DNA of 64,000 bases from Actinomyces procaprae (GTDB taxonomy: Bacteria; Actinomycetota; Actinomycetes; Actinomycetales; Actinomycetaceae): the NCBI RefSeq assembly GCF_004798665.1, contig NZ_CP039292.1:3100001-3164000 (forward strand), given 5' to 3'. Below are positions 55,248 to 64,000 of the stretch, one piece after another. How positions within the stretch are numbered: position 1 is the stretch's first letter; the number at the start of each line of letters is the position of its first letter. The notes beneath the pieces were generated by a model that saw only the letters and a list, made by a program, of their open reading frames with translations, searched no databases and was not told where the DNA came from. Made by a program: the position numbers and the translations under genes.

Positions 55248-55790
55248 CTAGTCGTCTTCGATGTTGTAGTCGCAGAAGATCAGCCGGGTGCGCCACGCCT
55301 GATCGCCGGCGAGCAGGACTCGCTGTTCGTCGGACAGCAGTTCGCTGTCGTCCATACACCACTCAACTACCTCCGAGTCGTATGGAAGGCTCTGCGCGTA
55401 GCCCTGCTCCACCAGTCCGTCGTAGCTATCCGGGCTCGCCTCTAAATCGGGAACCGTCATGGTCCGTATTGCCGCTTCGAGGTAGCCACCCTCGTTCGGA
55501 CCCACGTCGCAGAGATAAACGGCCATGCCCTCCAGCTCCCGCATTTGCTCGAGCGTGAGTTCCGGAGCGGTGTCGACTTGCTCCAGGCACAGCCGCTCCG
55601 CCTCCTCGACACCAAGCCCGGGCACAGCAGTTGCGGAGGCCGAAGGAGTAGCGGATACGGACGGAGGCAGCGAATTCTCCCCACCAAACTCAGAGGCACC
55701 AGAGCATCCGGAAGCACAAAACGACAGCGCGAGAGAGGCCAGGCCCATAGCGACAACGCTGCCGCGATCATTTACCATACTATCCAACAT
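55248..55790 (-). CDS. Lipoprotein of unknown function
   Basis: The protein (about 180 residues) has a signal peptide ([20 protein letters not shown]) whose last Cys follows ASG, a lipobox. A Ser/Pro/Ala-rich linker follows, then an acidic domain with cysteine pairs (RLCLEQ, VYLCDVG, EWCMDD, IFCDYN) that may form two disulfides. I do not recognise it. ATG at 55778 is an alternative start. It lies just downstream of the decayed protease gene on the same strand. Confidence 0.65.
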   Translation of the reverse strand: MLDSMVNDRGSVVAMGLASLALSFCASGCSGASEFGGENSLPPSVSATPSASATAVPGLGVEEAERLCLEQVDTAPELTLEQMRELEGMAVYLCDVGPNEGGYLEAAIRTMTVPDLEASPDSYDGLVEQGYAQSLPYDSEVVEWCMDDSELLSDEQRVLLAGDQAWRTRLIFCDYNIEDD

Positions 55791-55834
55791 TGGCCTTCCC
55801 GTTCCAGGCGCGCACCCCAGACAACTGAGTGAAG

Positions 55835-56166
55835 CTATAGGTGCAACCACTGGTACTGCAGCTCGTAACGATCCCGTACGCCATCACTCCCCCCCTTCCC
55901 ATTACTGTAATAACTCAGACCACCGGAGTCGCCATCCTTGAATCCGCTGCAATCACCAGCACCATCCCGGTTCGAGTCGTGTATGGTGGTTGTCATATGT
56001 CCGACGGTGTAACCACTCACCTTGCGGGAAGCGCCTGTCCGTAGTGACCAGCTGTTAGCACGTAGAATTTGCCGCCGATCTCTATGGGCGCTCCCAAGCT
56101 GCAACGAGTGTCAGTACCACTGTGCACTATGGACCCTCCAGAATAGAAGGGCGACTTGTCATTCGA
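55835..56166 (-). pseudogene. Decayed catalytic domain of an S1-family serine protease
   Basis: Directly after the TGA of the upstream piece the same frame reads SNDKSPFYSGGSIVHSG and RCSLGAPIEIGGKFYVLTAG followed by H, the conserved start and catalytic His of streptogrisin-like proteases. It then meets a stop. From about 56060 the next frame reads SRKVSGYTVGHMTT and GDCSGFKDGDSGGLSYYSN, containing the GDSGG serine motif. Only about 40 residues separate His and Ser (normally over 100), so the Asp region is gone. This is a wreck, with a nonsense codon, a frameshift and a deletion. Confidence 0.8.
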
Positions 56167-56775
56167 TCACGTCGCCGCTGGATCCTCCGGTTCTTCTACC
56201 GAGATACGTATCGGCACCCCCAAATCGCCGAGGGCGCCAGTGAGTTCTTGTTCCATGTCCCCGAAGCCGGTTCCGTCGCGTACATCAGAGGCAGCGACGT
56301 CGCCGTCGTCTGACACGACAACCTCGATTCCATCACCGACAGGATCGGGGGCGACCGACTCGATGTTCAGCGCATCCCAGTCAAGGCCCAATACCTGCTC
56401 CTGCGCGGCGTCGACCTGTTCCGGGGAGTTCTCGTTGACGACCACACGGATACGATGTGGGTCAAGAGATACCAGCTCGTCCAGCCCGTCGATGTCACTT
56501 GATATGACAAACAACTCAACCATCTGGCGGTCCGAAGTCAAGGCGACTCCGAGCACGGTGTCACTATGCGACTGCGCGAACACCTCAGCTTGATCGGCCA
56601 GCGCTGTCACCTCAGGGGACTCCGATCCGTACCATGTGCGCTGACCATACTCGTCTGTAATATTGATACCGATATCTCCTCCACCAGCGTCGTCTGCTGC
56701 CGCCATAGAGGTGGCAGCTGTTTGAAAGCATAGAGCGAGCGCAAGCACGGAAGTGGCCGAAATCAGGGAGCGCAT
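56167..56775 (-). pseudogene. Signal peptide and pro-region of the decayed S1-family protease
   Basis: This 202-codon frame begins MRSLISATSVLALALCFQTA, a signal peptide, followed by an acidic region resembling the pro-part of secreted actinobacterial S1 proteases (FAQSHSDTVLGVALTSDRQM, RIRVVVNENSPEQVDAAQEQ). It ends EEPEDPAAT with a TGA, after which the protease domain continues in the same frame. Taken alone it could still yield a secreted fragment. The TGA is best read as a nonsense mutation. Confidence 0.75.
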
Positions 56776-57029
56776 ATTGAAACCTCATCGCCGTCGAACG
56801 GTTTCCTAGCATCTCCTATGCTATGCATGTTCCAGCCGTCTGTCAAGCGTTTGGCGTGACTCATCTCGGGTTCCAGAGCGAGATTCCGGAGTACGCTCAA
56901 GCCTGCGGACCTAACATCGCGAGATGGGTAGCCGTTCAAAACGCGTCTCAGCGCACATTTGGTGCCCGACACGCGCCCCGAGCTGCGGGGCGGCATCCGT
57001 CCGGGCGCCGCCCCGCCGTCGTCCAGGAG

Positions 57030-59062
57030 CTACTTGGCCAGCTGACTGGCGACCTCGAAGCCGTCCCAGATCGCGTACATGATGTTCGCGCACCGGCGCG
57101 CATCGCCGATGACGTGGTACGGGATGCCGGCGGCCTTGACCTCGGCCTCCAGCTCGTGGCGCGGCTTGTAGCCGATCGCGGTGACCACCGTCTGCGCCGG
57201 GACCAGCCGCTCCTCGCCGTCGACACTCACCAGCAGGCCGGCGTCGGTGACGTGCTCGGCGCGGACGCCGGCGAGCACCTCGACGCCGCGGTAGGCGACC
57301 AGGTCGTGCAGCATCGCATGGTTGGCCATGCACGTGGGCGCGTTCTTCTTCAGCACGTCGGCCAGCGCCTCCACGATGGTGACCTCAATGCCGCGCTCGC
57401 GCAGGGAGATGGCCAGCTCGCAGCCGCTGGTACCACCGCCGACGATGACCACCCGCTCGCCGAGGGAGTCCTGATCGAGCAGGGCGTCGGTGGCCTCCAC
57501 CACGGGCACGCCCTCGCCGAGGTCGAGTAGCCGCGGGGTGGAGCCGGTGGCGATGAGCACGTGGTCGGCTCCGGAGCGGCGGATCAGCTCGGCGTCGACC
57601 CGGGAGCCCAGGTGCACCTCGACCCCGAGCTCCGCCAACTGCCGCTCGTACCAGGCGATCAGGGCGAGGTCGTCCTCCTTGAATGAGGGCTGGCCGCCGG
57701 CGATGACCACGCCTCCGAGGCGTTCGGAGGCCTCGTGGAGCACGGGGAGGTGGCCGCGCTCGGCGAGCACGCGGGCCGCCTCCATGCCGGCCACGCCGCC
57801 ACCGACGATCAGCACGCGCATGCGAGTGCGGTCGGTCGCCTGCGGCAGGGGGCGCTCGAGTTCCCGGGCCGCCAGCGGATTGACCGCGCAGCGCAGCGAC
57901 GAGCACTTCTCAATGCGGCCGATACAGCCCTCCTGGCAGGAGATGCAGGGGCGAACCAGGTCGCGCCTGCCCCGCTGGAGCTTGTTGACGATCTCCGGGT
58001 CCGCGAGGGTGGGGCGGGCCAGCGACACCAGCGTGGCCGTGCCGTCGGCCGTGGCCGCGGCGGCCAGGTCCGGGTCGTCCATGCGCCCGGCCACGATCAG
58101 CGGGATCTCGGGGCAGGCCTCGTGCAGCTGGCGCGCGTAGGGGACGTACAGGCCCTTGGCCTGGTACATCGGCGGGTGGCTCCAGTACCAGGAGTCGTAG
58201 GAGCCGACGTCGACGTCGAGCGCCTCGTATCCGTAGGACACGAGCAGGCGGGCGGCCTCGATGCCCTCGTCCATGTCCCGCCCCATCTCGGTGAAGGTCT
58301 CACCGGGCATGGCGCCCAGCCGAAGTCCTTGATCATGGACTTCGGGGAGAAGCGCAGCTGGACGGGGAAGTCGGCGCCGGCGGACTCGTGAATCGCCTGG
58401 GCCACCTCGCGCGCGAAGCGCAGCCGGTTCTGCAGCGAGCCGCCGTAAGCGTCGGTGCGGTGGTTGAAGTATGAGATGGCGAACTGGTCGAGCAGGTAGC
58501 CCTCGTGCACGGCGTGCACCTGGATGCCGTCGAATCCGGCCTCGCGCGCCACCATCCCGGCGATGCGGAACTGCGCGACGATCCCCTGGATCTCCTCCAC
58601 CGTCATCTCCCGGCAGGTGATGGAGGGGTCCCAGCGGTAGGGGATCGCCGACGGCGCCGCCGGGGTGCGGCCGCCGAGCACCCCGGGAATGATCACGCGC
58701 CCGAAGCCCGCCCCGACCTGCAGCACGATCTTCGCGCCGTATGCGTGGACGCGCTCGGTCAGGTCTCGGCTGGTGGTGAGGAAGAGTCCTGGCGAGAGGG
58801 TCGGGTTCGGGATCAGTCCCGGCGGGACGCCGTCGGCCGGGTTGGTCACCTGGCAGACGCCGGTGATGATCAGGCCGATCCCGCCGCGCGCCCGCGTGGT
58901 GTAGAACTCGATCGCCCGCTGGTTCCAGCCGCCCTCCGCGGTGGAGAAGCCCAGGGGCCCCATCGGCCCCATGGCGTAGTGGTTCTTGACCTCGATGCTG
59001 CCCACCCGGGTGGGCTCGAATAACTCCGGGTGCTGCACCTGAGAGAGTACGGACGTTGACAT
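57030..59062 (-). pseudogene. NADH:flavin oxidoreductase/FAD-FeS protein (2,4-dienoyl-CoA reductase-like) with a frameshift
   Basis: The ATG at 59062 has GAGGAA 6 nt upstream. The first frame encodes the flavin barrel (GSIEVKNHYAMGPMGPLGFS, HAVHEGYLLDQFAISYFNHR, RTDAYGGSLQNRLRFA) up to KSMIKDFG at about 58322. The rest continues in another frame with LGAMPGETFTEMGRDM, the iron-sulfur cysteines CISCQEGCIGRIEKC, the FAD site VLIVGGGVAGMEAARV and the NAD site VVIVGGGTSGCELAIS, ending near 57030. Adding one C in TTCGG restores KDFRLGAMPGE. A lost base or a sequencing error would both explain it. Confidence 0.8.
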
Positions 59063-59264
59063 ACCGGTTCCTCTTGAACTCGGCGCACACATAATTCCGC
59101 GCAATTTCAAGGGTAACACCAGGGCTCGAAAGCAGCCAGGCCCACCGCGACAAGGGCGCCCTGACATATTGGGGAGCCCTTGAGCATGCATAGTAACTCA
59201 CGCCCAACAGCTCGCGGGATGATCCAACATAAACGAACCCTTACTCACCTAACAGTGAATCCAA

Positions 59265-59963
59265 TTACACCGAGGCCTTCATTACGACGGCGCTCGCCAG
59301 GAGGCCGCCGCCCGCAGCCCAGCGACCGGTCAGTTCTGCATTGCTATCGGGGCCCGTAGCCAGCCGCACCATGAAGGCGCCGTCGGCGCGGATGCCGACC
59401 TCTGCGTCCGCGAAGCGCGGGGGGCGCCGTGCACGGGGGAAGCAGGCCTTGTACACCGCTTCCTTGATGCTGAACAGCAGCCGGTCACCGGCGACGCCCG
59501 GCAGCGCCTCGGCCAGTTCGCAGACGTTCTCCCGCTCCGCGGGGGAGGCGATCCGCTCCAGCACGCCGCGAGCCAGTGGCCGACTCGGCTCGGCATCGAT
59601 GCCGAGCGCGGTCACCTCGCTGGCGCGGGCGACCGCCGCCGCCCGGTAACCGAGGCAGTGGGTCAGGGAGCCGACGACGCCGTCGGGCCAGGCGGGCTCG
59701 CCCACAGGCCCCGGCACCATGGGCGGGCGCTCCAATCCCAACTCGGCCAGTGCCCGCCCGGCCAGGTGCCGCACCGTGGTGAACTCGGCACGGCGCCGGG
59801 GCGAGGCCCCCGAGATATGCGCGGCCTCCTCCGGCAGCAGCGGCGCGTCGACGTCGTAGGGCGTCTCCCAGACGATCACCGGCGCCGGGACGATCGCCGC
59901 GAGCAGGGGGGTCTTGGCGGCCGTGTGCGGCTGCAGCATCGGGACGGACGCCGACGCCGACAT
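59265..59963 (-). CDS. 4'-phosphopantetheinyl transferase (EntD/Npt type)
   Basis: The 232-residue enzyme moves phosphopantetheine from CoA to carrier proteins. The core motifs are VVGSLTHCLGYRAAAVA near residue 100, TALGIDAEPSRPL near 122 (metal-binding Asp and Glu) and LLFSIKEAVYKACFPRAR near 170 (KEAxYK). Its start overlaps the dtd stop (TGATG at 59961-59965 region). The carrier-protein client cannot be read from the window. Confidence 0.9.
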   Translation of the reverse strand: MSASASVPMLQPHTAAKTPLLAAIVPAPVIVWETPYDVDAPLLPEEAAHISGASPRRRAEFTTVRHLAGRALAELGLERPPMVPGPVGEPAWPDGVVGSLTHCLGYRAAAVARASEVTALGIDAEPSRPLARGVLERIASPAERENVCELAEALPGVAGDRLLFSIKEAVYKACFPRARRPPRFADAEVGIRADGAFMVRLATGPDSNAELTGRWAAGGGLLASAVVMKASV

Positions 59964-60418
59964 CAGGCCTCGAGAAGGATAGTGACCGGGCCATCCAGCT
60001 CGGCGTCGATGTCCATCTGCGCGCCGAAGCTGCCGGTGGCCACCTCCAGGCCGCGAGCGCGCAGCTCGGCAACCACCGCCTCCACCAGGGGCTCGGCCAC
60101 CGCGCCCGGGGCGGCGCCGTTCCATGAGGGGCGGCGCCCCTTGCGCACATCGGCGTACAGGGTGAACTGGGAGACCACCAGCACTGGCGCCCCCAGGTCG
60201 GCCACCGACACCTCCCGGCCCGCGGCCCCGCCGTCGTCCCCCGGGCCGTCGAAGAGCCGCAGCTCGGCGATCTTGCGGGCCACGGTGGCGACCTGCGCGG
60301 AGCCGTCGTCGTGGGTGACACCGACCAGCGCAAGCAGCCCGGGGCGCTCAATCGCGCCGACCACCTCGCCGTCCACACGCACCGCCGCCCGGCGCACGCG
60401 CTGCAGAACGGCGCGCAT
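59963..60418 (-). CDS. dtd: D-aminoacyl-tRNA deacylase
   Basis: The 151-residue protein begins [20 protein letters not shown] and has [18 protein letters not shown] (SQFTLY motif near 82) and a GP motif near the end ([12 protein letters not shown]), plus the conserved [11 protein letters not shown] stretch. It frees tRNAs from mischarged D-amino acids. The gene overlaps its upstream and downstream neighbours by 1-2 bases. Confidence 0.95.
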   Translation of the reverse strand: MRAVLQRVRRAAVRVDGEVVGAIERPGLLALVGVTHDDGSAQVATVARKIAELRLFDGPGDDGGAAGREVSVADLGAPVLVVSQFTLYADVRKGRRPSWNGAAPGAVAEPLVEAVVAELRARGLEVATGSFGAQMDIDAELDGPVTILLEA

Positions 60419-60804
60419 CAGCGGCCCGGCGTCCAGTCCCGTGGGCCCCTGCCACCCTGGGCACCGCCGCTCCCGGGGAAGCGGATCGAGGAGCGCACCC
60501 GCACCGGCGCGTAATACCGCAGCGCCGGGCGGACGTCGGCCAGGTAGACGGCGTTGGCGACCACGCCGAGCAGGCCCACCATGGAGGACGCACCCATCAG
60601 CAGGACCACGACGATCCCGGCGGCGTTGACGCCGACCCAGAAGCCCTTGGTGCGCTTGCCGGCGGCAATGAAGTGCGAAGCGTCTCGCGTGAGGGTGTCG
60701 ATAAGCGCCCAGGCGCCCAGGACCACGGCGGTGAGCTGTGCGAGCCGCCAGATCAAGCCGACGGCAAGAGCGAGGTAGTAGGCAACAAGTCCCAGGATCT
60801 CCAC
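60418..60804 (-). CDS. DUF2516-family membrane protein
   Basis: The 128-residue protein has three membrane helices ([55 protein letters not shown]) and [14 protein letters not shown] and [10 protein letters not shown], as in the actinobacterial DUF2516 family. The role is unknown. A basic Gly-rich tail overlaps dtd. Confidence 0.8.
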   Translation of the reverse strand: MEILGLVAYYLALAVGLIWRLAQLTAVVLGAWALIDTLTRDASHFIAAGKRTKGFWVGVNAAGIVVVLLMGASSMVGLLGVVANAVYLADVRPALRYYAPVRVRSSIRFPGSGGAQGGRGPRDWTPGR

Positions 60805-60976
60805 GCGGCCACTTTAGCCGCCGCCCCGCGGCGCCGCGAGGCCCATCTCCCGTGGGCGAAAGCGGTACACCGCCCCGCCGGACCGCGCGCCCAGGTCACG
60901 CCCAGTGCCGGGGCCGTGCGCCCCGACGGGACTGCGGACTCCTCACTCACAGCGGGTCCCATGCCATAGTTGCCGC

Positions 60977-61981
60977 GTGCCACCAACGCTAACCGCCGAA
61001 GCCACCCCGGTGCTGGAGGCCTCCGGGCTGCGGCGCACCTTCGGCAAGGAGGAATTCGTCGCCGTCGACGACCTCTCCCTGAGCGTCACCCCCGGCCAGG
61101 TGCACGCGCTGCTGGGTCCCAACGGCGCCGGCAAGACCACCACCGTGCGCATGTGCGCCACCCTGCTGACGCCCACCGCCGGCCAGATCCGGGTCGACGG
61201 CGTCGACGCCGTCCGCCGCCCCGAGGCGGCGCGCGCCCGGCTGGGACTGGTGCTAGGTGGGGAGCTCGGCTTCTACCCGCGCGCCACCGCCCGCGACAAC
61301 CTGCTGTTCTTCGCCGACCTGCAGGGCCTGGACCGGCGCCGCCGCAGGCGGGCGGTGGATGCGGCGCTGGAGCGCATGGGCCTGGCCGAGGTGGCCGGCC
61401 GCAAGGCCGGGGCGTTCTCCCGCGGCATGCTGCAGCGGCTGCACCTGGCGCGCGCCCTGCTCGGGTCTCCCCCACTGCTCCTGCTGGATGAGCCGACCAC
61501 CGGCCTGGACCCGGACGTCGCCCTGCAGGTGCGCGACCTGATCCGGGAACTCGCCGACGCCGGCACCGGCGTACTGCTGACCTCCCACTCCATGCCGGAG
61601 GTGGAGGAACTCGCCCACACGATCAGCGTGATCGGGGCGGGCCGGATCGTCACCCGCGGGACGGTCCGCGATGTGGCCGCCCACGCGGGCATCGGCATGA
61701 TCAGCGGCTTCACCCTGCCGGCCCGCCTGGCCGACGGCGCCGCCCGGGTCCAGGAGCAGCTGGGCGACGCCGTCGTCGTCGTGCAGCGCCCCGCCTCGAG
61801 CCGGTGGGCGGTGACCGTCTACTGGGCCGCGGACGACCCGCGCGCGGACCGGGCGGCCCGCGCCGCCGCCCTGGCCGCAGCTCTGGAGGCGATCGGGGTG
61901 GAGGCGCCCGCGGATCTGGTGACTCGGCCGGCGTCACTGGAGGAGGCCTACCTGGCCCTGGCGGACAGGCTCGCCCGGTGA
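60977..61981 (+). CDS. ABC exporter ATP-binding protein
   Basis: The 334-residue ATPase (CcmA/DrrA type) has Walker A HALLGPNGAGKTTTVRMC near 50, signature FSRGMLQRLHLARALLG near 150 and Walker B PLLLLDEPTTGLDPDVALQV near 170, with LLTSHSMPEVEELAHTISV. A 100-residue C-terminal extension follows. GTG at 60977 is chosen as the first sensible start after the non-coding frame; no Shine-Dalgarno is seen, so a leaderless mRNA is possible. It overlaps the permease by GTGA. The substrate is unknown. Confidence 0.88.
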   Translation: MPPTLTAEATPVLEASGLRRTFGKEEFVAVDDLSLSVTPGQVHALLGPNGAGKTTTVRMCATLLTPTAGQIRVDGVDAVRRPEAARARLGLVLGGELGFYPRATARDNLLFFADLQGLDRRRRRRAVDAALERMGLAEVAGRKAGAFSRGMLQRLHLARALLGSPPLLLLDEPTTGLDPDVALQVRDLIRELADAGTGVLLTSHSMPEVEELAHTISVIGAGRIVTRGTVRDVAAHAGIGMISGFTLPARLADGAARVQEQLGDAVVVVQRPASSRWAVTVYWAADDPRADRAARAAALAAALEAIGVEAPADLVTRPASLEEAYLALADRLAR

Positions 61982-62736
61982 TCCGGCAGCTGCGCATGAC
62001 GGCCTTCCATGTGCGCCAGTTCGTGTCCGTCCCCTACTTCATCCAGTTGATGGTGCTGACCACCGTCGTCACCACGCTGGTGCAGTTCCTCGCCGCCCGC
62101 GCCTGGGGCGGGATCACCCCCACCCAGGGTTGGGTGCGCGGCGGCGTGATCGGCATGTGGACCACCACCACCTGCGCCGCGGGCATCATCGGCTTCGAGC
62201 GGCACAAGGGCACCCTCGCGCACCTGGTGCTGGCGCCGATCGGGGTCCTGCGGTCCCTGGCCGCCGTTGTCAGCGCCGCTGCCTCCTTCGGACTGGCGGC
62301 GCTGCCGGTGGCCTGGTGCACGTGGGCGGCGGCTTCCGGGTCGGTGAACTTCACCGTCCCCGGGTGGGTGGGGGCCGGGCGCATGGCGGCGGCCGCGCTC
62401 CTGCTGTTGGCGGGCTGTCTGGCGCTGAGCCTCGTGATCGCGGCCCTGTTCGTGCTCACCCCCAACGCGATCGCCTACGAGGAGCTACTGCTGGTGCCGG
62501 TGTTCATCGCCTCCGGCATCCTGTTCACGTCCACCTCGCCACCCGCCTGGCTGGCCGCCGTCAGCCGTTTTCTGCCCCTGTCGGTGCCCTTCGACCTGCT
62601 GCTGGGGCGGCCGCTGGGCGTCGTCGACGCGCTGGGTTGGCTGGTGTGCGTGGCGGCCTGGCTGGGGCTGGCCGCGCTGCTCGGGCGGCGGGCGCTGCGA
62701 CTGGCCACCCGTGCCGGCACCCTGGAGGTGATCTGA
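61978..62736 (+). CDS. ABC-2 type permease (first of two)
   Basis: The 252-residue protein has six membrane helices, with GGVIGMWTTTTCAAGIIGFE, RHKGTLAHLVLAPIGVLRSL (the cytosolic coupling loop typical of DrrB-type permeases) and VPVFIASGILFTSTSPPAWL near 190. It starts at a GTG overlapping the ATPase stop and ends in TGATG with the next permease. The two permeases and the ATPase should form one heteromeric exporter. Confidence 0.85.
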   Translation: MIRQLRMTAFHVRQFVSVPYFIQLMVLTTVVTTLVQFLAARAWGGITPTQGWVRGGVIGMWTTTTCAAGIIGFERHKGTLAHLVLAPIGVLRSLAAVVSAAASFGLAALPVAWCTWAAASGSVNFTVPGWVGAGRMAAAALLLLAGCLALSLVIAALFVLTPNAIAYEELLLVPVFIASGILFTSTSPPAWLAAVSRFLPLSVPFDLLLGRPLGVVDALGWLVCVAAWLGLAALLGRRALRLATRAGTLEVI

Positions 62737-63503
62737 TGAGCGCCTTTCTGCGCCGACTGGCCTCGGGCGTGCGCGTGACGTGGGCGTCGTCGACGGCCTT
62801 CGCCACCCTGGGCACCGCCACCGTGACGCTGCTGGTGCTGCCGCTGCTGAGCATCGCCTACGACGTGCTGCTGGGCGCGGACCTGTCCGCACCCGACCTG
62901 GTGCGCACCGGCTACGCCGCCGCGCTGGTGGCCCTGGCGAGTTCCGTATGCGCCGGGGTCGTGGGCACCGTCGCCGCCGACCGCAACCTGGGCATCTTCC
63001 AGGAGGTGCACACGCGCCGTCGCCTGGACCTGGCGTACTGGTTGGCGGTCGCGGCCGTGCCCGCACTGCTGGCCGTGCTCACCGGTGCGGCCGCCATCGG
63101 CGCGGTGTTCGCCTTCTCCCCCGCCCATGACGTAGCCGTGCTGGGGCGGGTCGTGGCCCTGGCGCCAATCGCCGTCGTCTGCGGGCTGCTGCTGGGGGTG
63201 GGTGCGGCGGGTATCGGCGTCGACCTGCCCGACCCCTACCTGGGCGCGACCGTCGTCGGCACGTTCCTGCCGCTGCTGGCCGGCGTGATCGTGCCACTGT
63301 CGGCGTGCCCGGCGTGGCTGCGCGGGCTCGGCGCCCTCGCTCCCATGAGCGGGACGGTGAGCGCCCTCGATGCGGGGGCCGACGTCGGCGCGCTCCTGGC
63401 CCGCGACCTGCTGGTCGCGCTCGCCTGGGCGGGCGCGGGCCTGGCGGCCACCCGGCACGCCGTCCACCGACTGCGCGCCGGGCTGCGCCGGGACGTCATA
63501 TGA
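62736..63503 (+). CDS. ABC-2 type permease (second of two)
   Basis: The 255-residue protein has six membrane helices, with VVGTVAADRNLGIFQEVHTR in the position of the coupling loop, LAYWLAVAAVPALLAVLTGA and PLLAGVIVPLSACPAWLRGL near 190. It is distantly related to the preceding permease. Its ATG lies in a TGATG overlap after GGAGG. It ends 51 bp before the convergent MmpS-like gene. Confidence 0.85.
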   Translation: MSAFLRRLASGVRVTWASSTAFATLGTATVTLLVLPLLSIAYDVLLGADLSAPDLVRTGYAAALVALASSVCAGVVGTVAADRNLGIFQEVHTRRRLDLAYWLAVAAVPALLAVLTGAAAIGAVFAFSPAHDVAVLGRVVALAPIAVVCGLLLGVGAAGIGVDLPDPYLGATVVGTFLPLLAGVIVPLSACPAWLRGLGALAPMSGTVSALDAGADVGALLARDLLVALAWAGAGLAATRHAVHRLRAGLRRDVI

Positions 63504-63554
63504 ACCCAGTGGGCCTCTACTGCGCCTCTTGAGCCCTGGCAGGAGCTTTTGCCC

Positions 63555-64000
63555 TCAGTTGGACGCCTGGGCCATCGCGGTTGCGAACTGCCCGGATCCC
63601 GATGAACTGACCGGGTCGTTGTCGTCAATGGCGATGGATGCGGTGATGTCTGTTCCGTCCTTGGCCTGAGCAAGAACATTGGCGTTGGAGGCGTCAAAGA
63701 TGACAGCGCCGTCAATCTCGACGGTCTTGCTGAACGGAAGAGCCTCATCAGTCAGCTGTTCCTGGCTGATGTTGCCGTTGGCGTCCAGGCTGGTCATGGT
63801 GATGTCTGCGACGGTCGCCGTGTCACTGGTAACTTCGAACACGATCGTGTGCTTTCCCGAGCCGCCCCCGGAGGAGGCGTCGGATTCCTCGGCGGCCGCC
63901 TCGGAAGTCTCCTCGCTTGCGCCCGCCGCATCCGCTTCATTCGTTGCGGCTGCGTCGTCAGTCTTTGACGACTCCGAGGAGTCTGAGGAGCCTGAGGAGC
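63555..64000 (-). CDS. MmpS-like secreted/membrane protein (5' end outside window)
   Basis: The frame is open to the window edge. The visible part begins with a Ser/Asp/Glu/Ala-rich linker, then a 105-residue domain: SGKHTIVFEVTSDTATVADI, ALPFSKTVEIDGAVIFDASN, AQAKDGTDITASIAIDD. The strand order and the LPxSKTVE motif match MmpS domains, which in mycobacteria assist MmpL exporters but in other actinobacteria occur alone behind a linker. The stop is at 63555. The anchor or signal part lies outside the window. Confidence 0.75.
   Translation of the reverse strand, partial: SSGSSDSSESSKTDDAAATNEADAAGASEETSEAAAEESDASSGGGSGKHTIVFEVTSDTATVADITMTSLDANGNISQEQLTDEALPFSKTVEIDGAVIFDASNANVLAQAKDGTDITASIAIDDNDPVSSSGSGQFATAMAQASN

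Overview
This window is high-GC DNA with actinobacterial gene content: ClgR-type clpC control, an MmpS-like protein, a DUF2342 metalloprotease, a class with MoxR/DUF58/transglutaminase, and many GTG starts and ATGA/GTGA overlaps. Protein style and gene order fit the family Actinomycetaceae (Actinomyces or a close relative). The genus is an inference from style, not from a marker gene.

Region 1 (1-17494) is a type III CRISPR-Cas locus of III-D character. A translationally coupled plus-strand operon encodes the end of a probable Cas10, a Csx10-like RAMP protein, a tandem Cas7-Cas7 fusion, a small Csx19-like protein, two large paralogous TIGR03986-type RAMP proteins and a membrane-anchored protein with a beta-rich outer domain. 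Facing it on the minus strand are cas2 and a reverse transcriptase-Cas1 fusion. Between the two modules lie a small actinobacterial gene of unknown function and a decayed neighbour. A RHH/MazF toxin-antitoxin pair follows, then an array of 24 repeats and 23 spacers, and cas6. The repeat hairpin, the 8-base handle and a degenerate repeat at the left end show that the array is transcribed leftwards. In that orientation the crRNAs are antisense to what look like coding strands. Three spacers cover a Shine-Dalgarno sequence plus start codon, as expected if spacers are taken from, or selected against, mRNA.

Region 2 (17562-31429) is mostly core: hpt, DUF2342 metalloprotease, D-Ala-D-Ala carboxypeptidase, ppa, an NlpC/P60 wall hydrolase, the metY-metX methionine/homocysteine genes with a co-transcribed hydrolase, an MprF-C-like membrane acyltransferase with an esterase, and a RAMA-domain protein.

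Region 3 (31611-43166) has a moxR-DUF58-transglutaminase cluster in which DUF58 and the transglutaminase membrane domain share one reading frame that is broken by a frameshift. Next comes a MauE/DoxX-like gene and a locally duplicated set of secreted proteins. One of these is a lipoprotein fused in frame to an N-terminally deleted copy of its large neighbour, and a decayed second copy of the MauE-like gene lies at the far end.

Region 4 (43343-53993) holds ppdK, two inverted arrays of a 23-bp palindrome-rich repeat around a 389-bp non-coding core, a pelG-pelF-glycosidase Pel-type polysaccharide cluster, and clpC with a candidate ClgR box. Region 5 (54178-64000) holds a DUF6054-like protein, a macro-domain protein, a lipoprotein, a decayed S1 serine protease, a frameshifted flavin/FeS oxidoreductase, a phosphopantetheinyl transferase, dtd, DUF2516, a three-gene ABC exporter and the end of an MmpS-like secreted protein.
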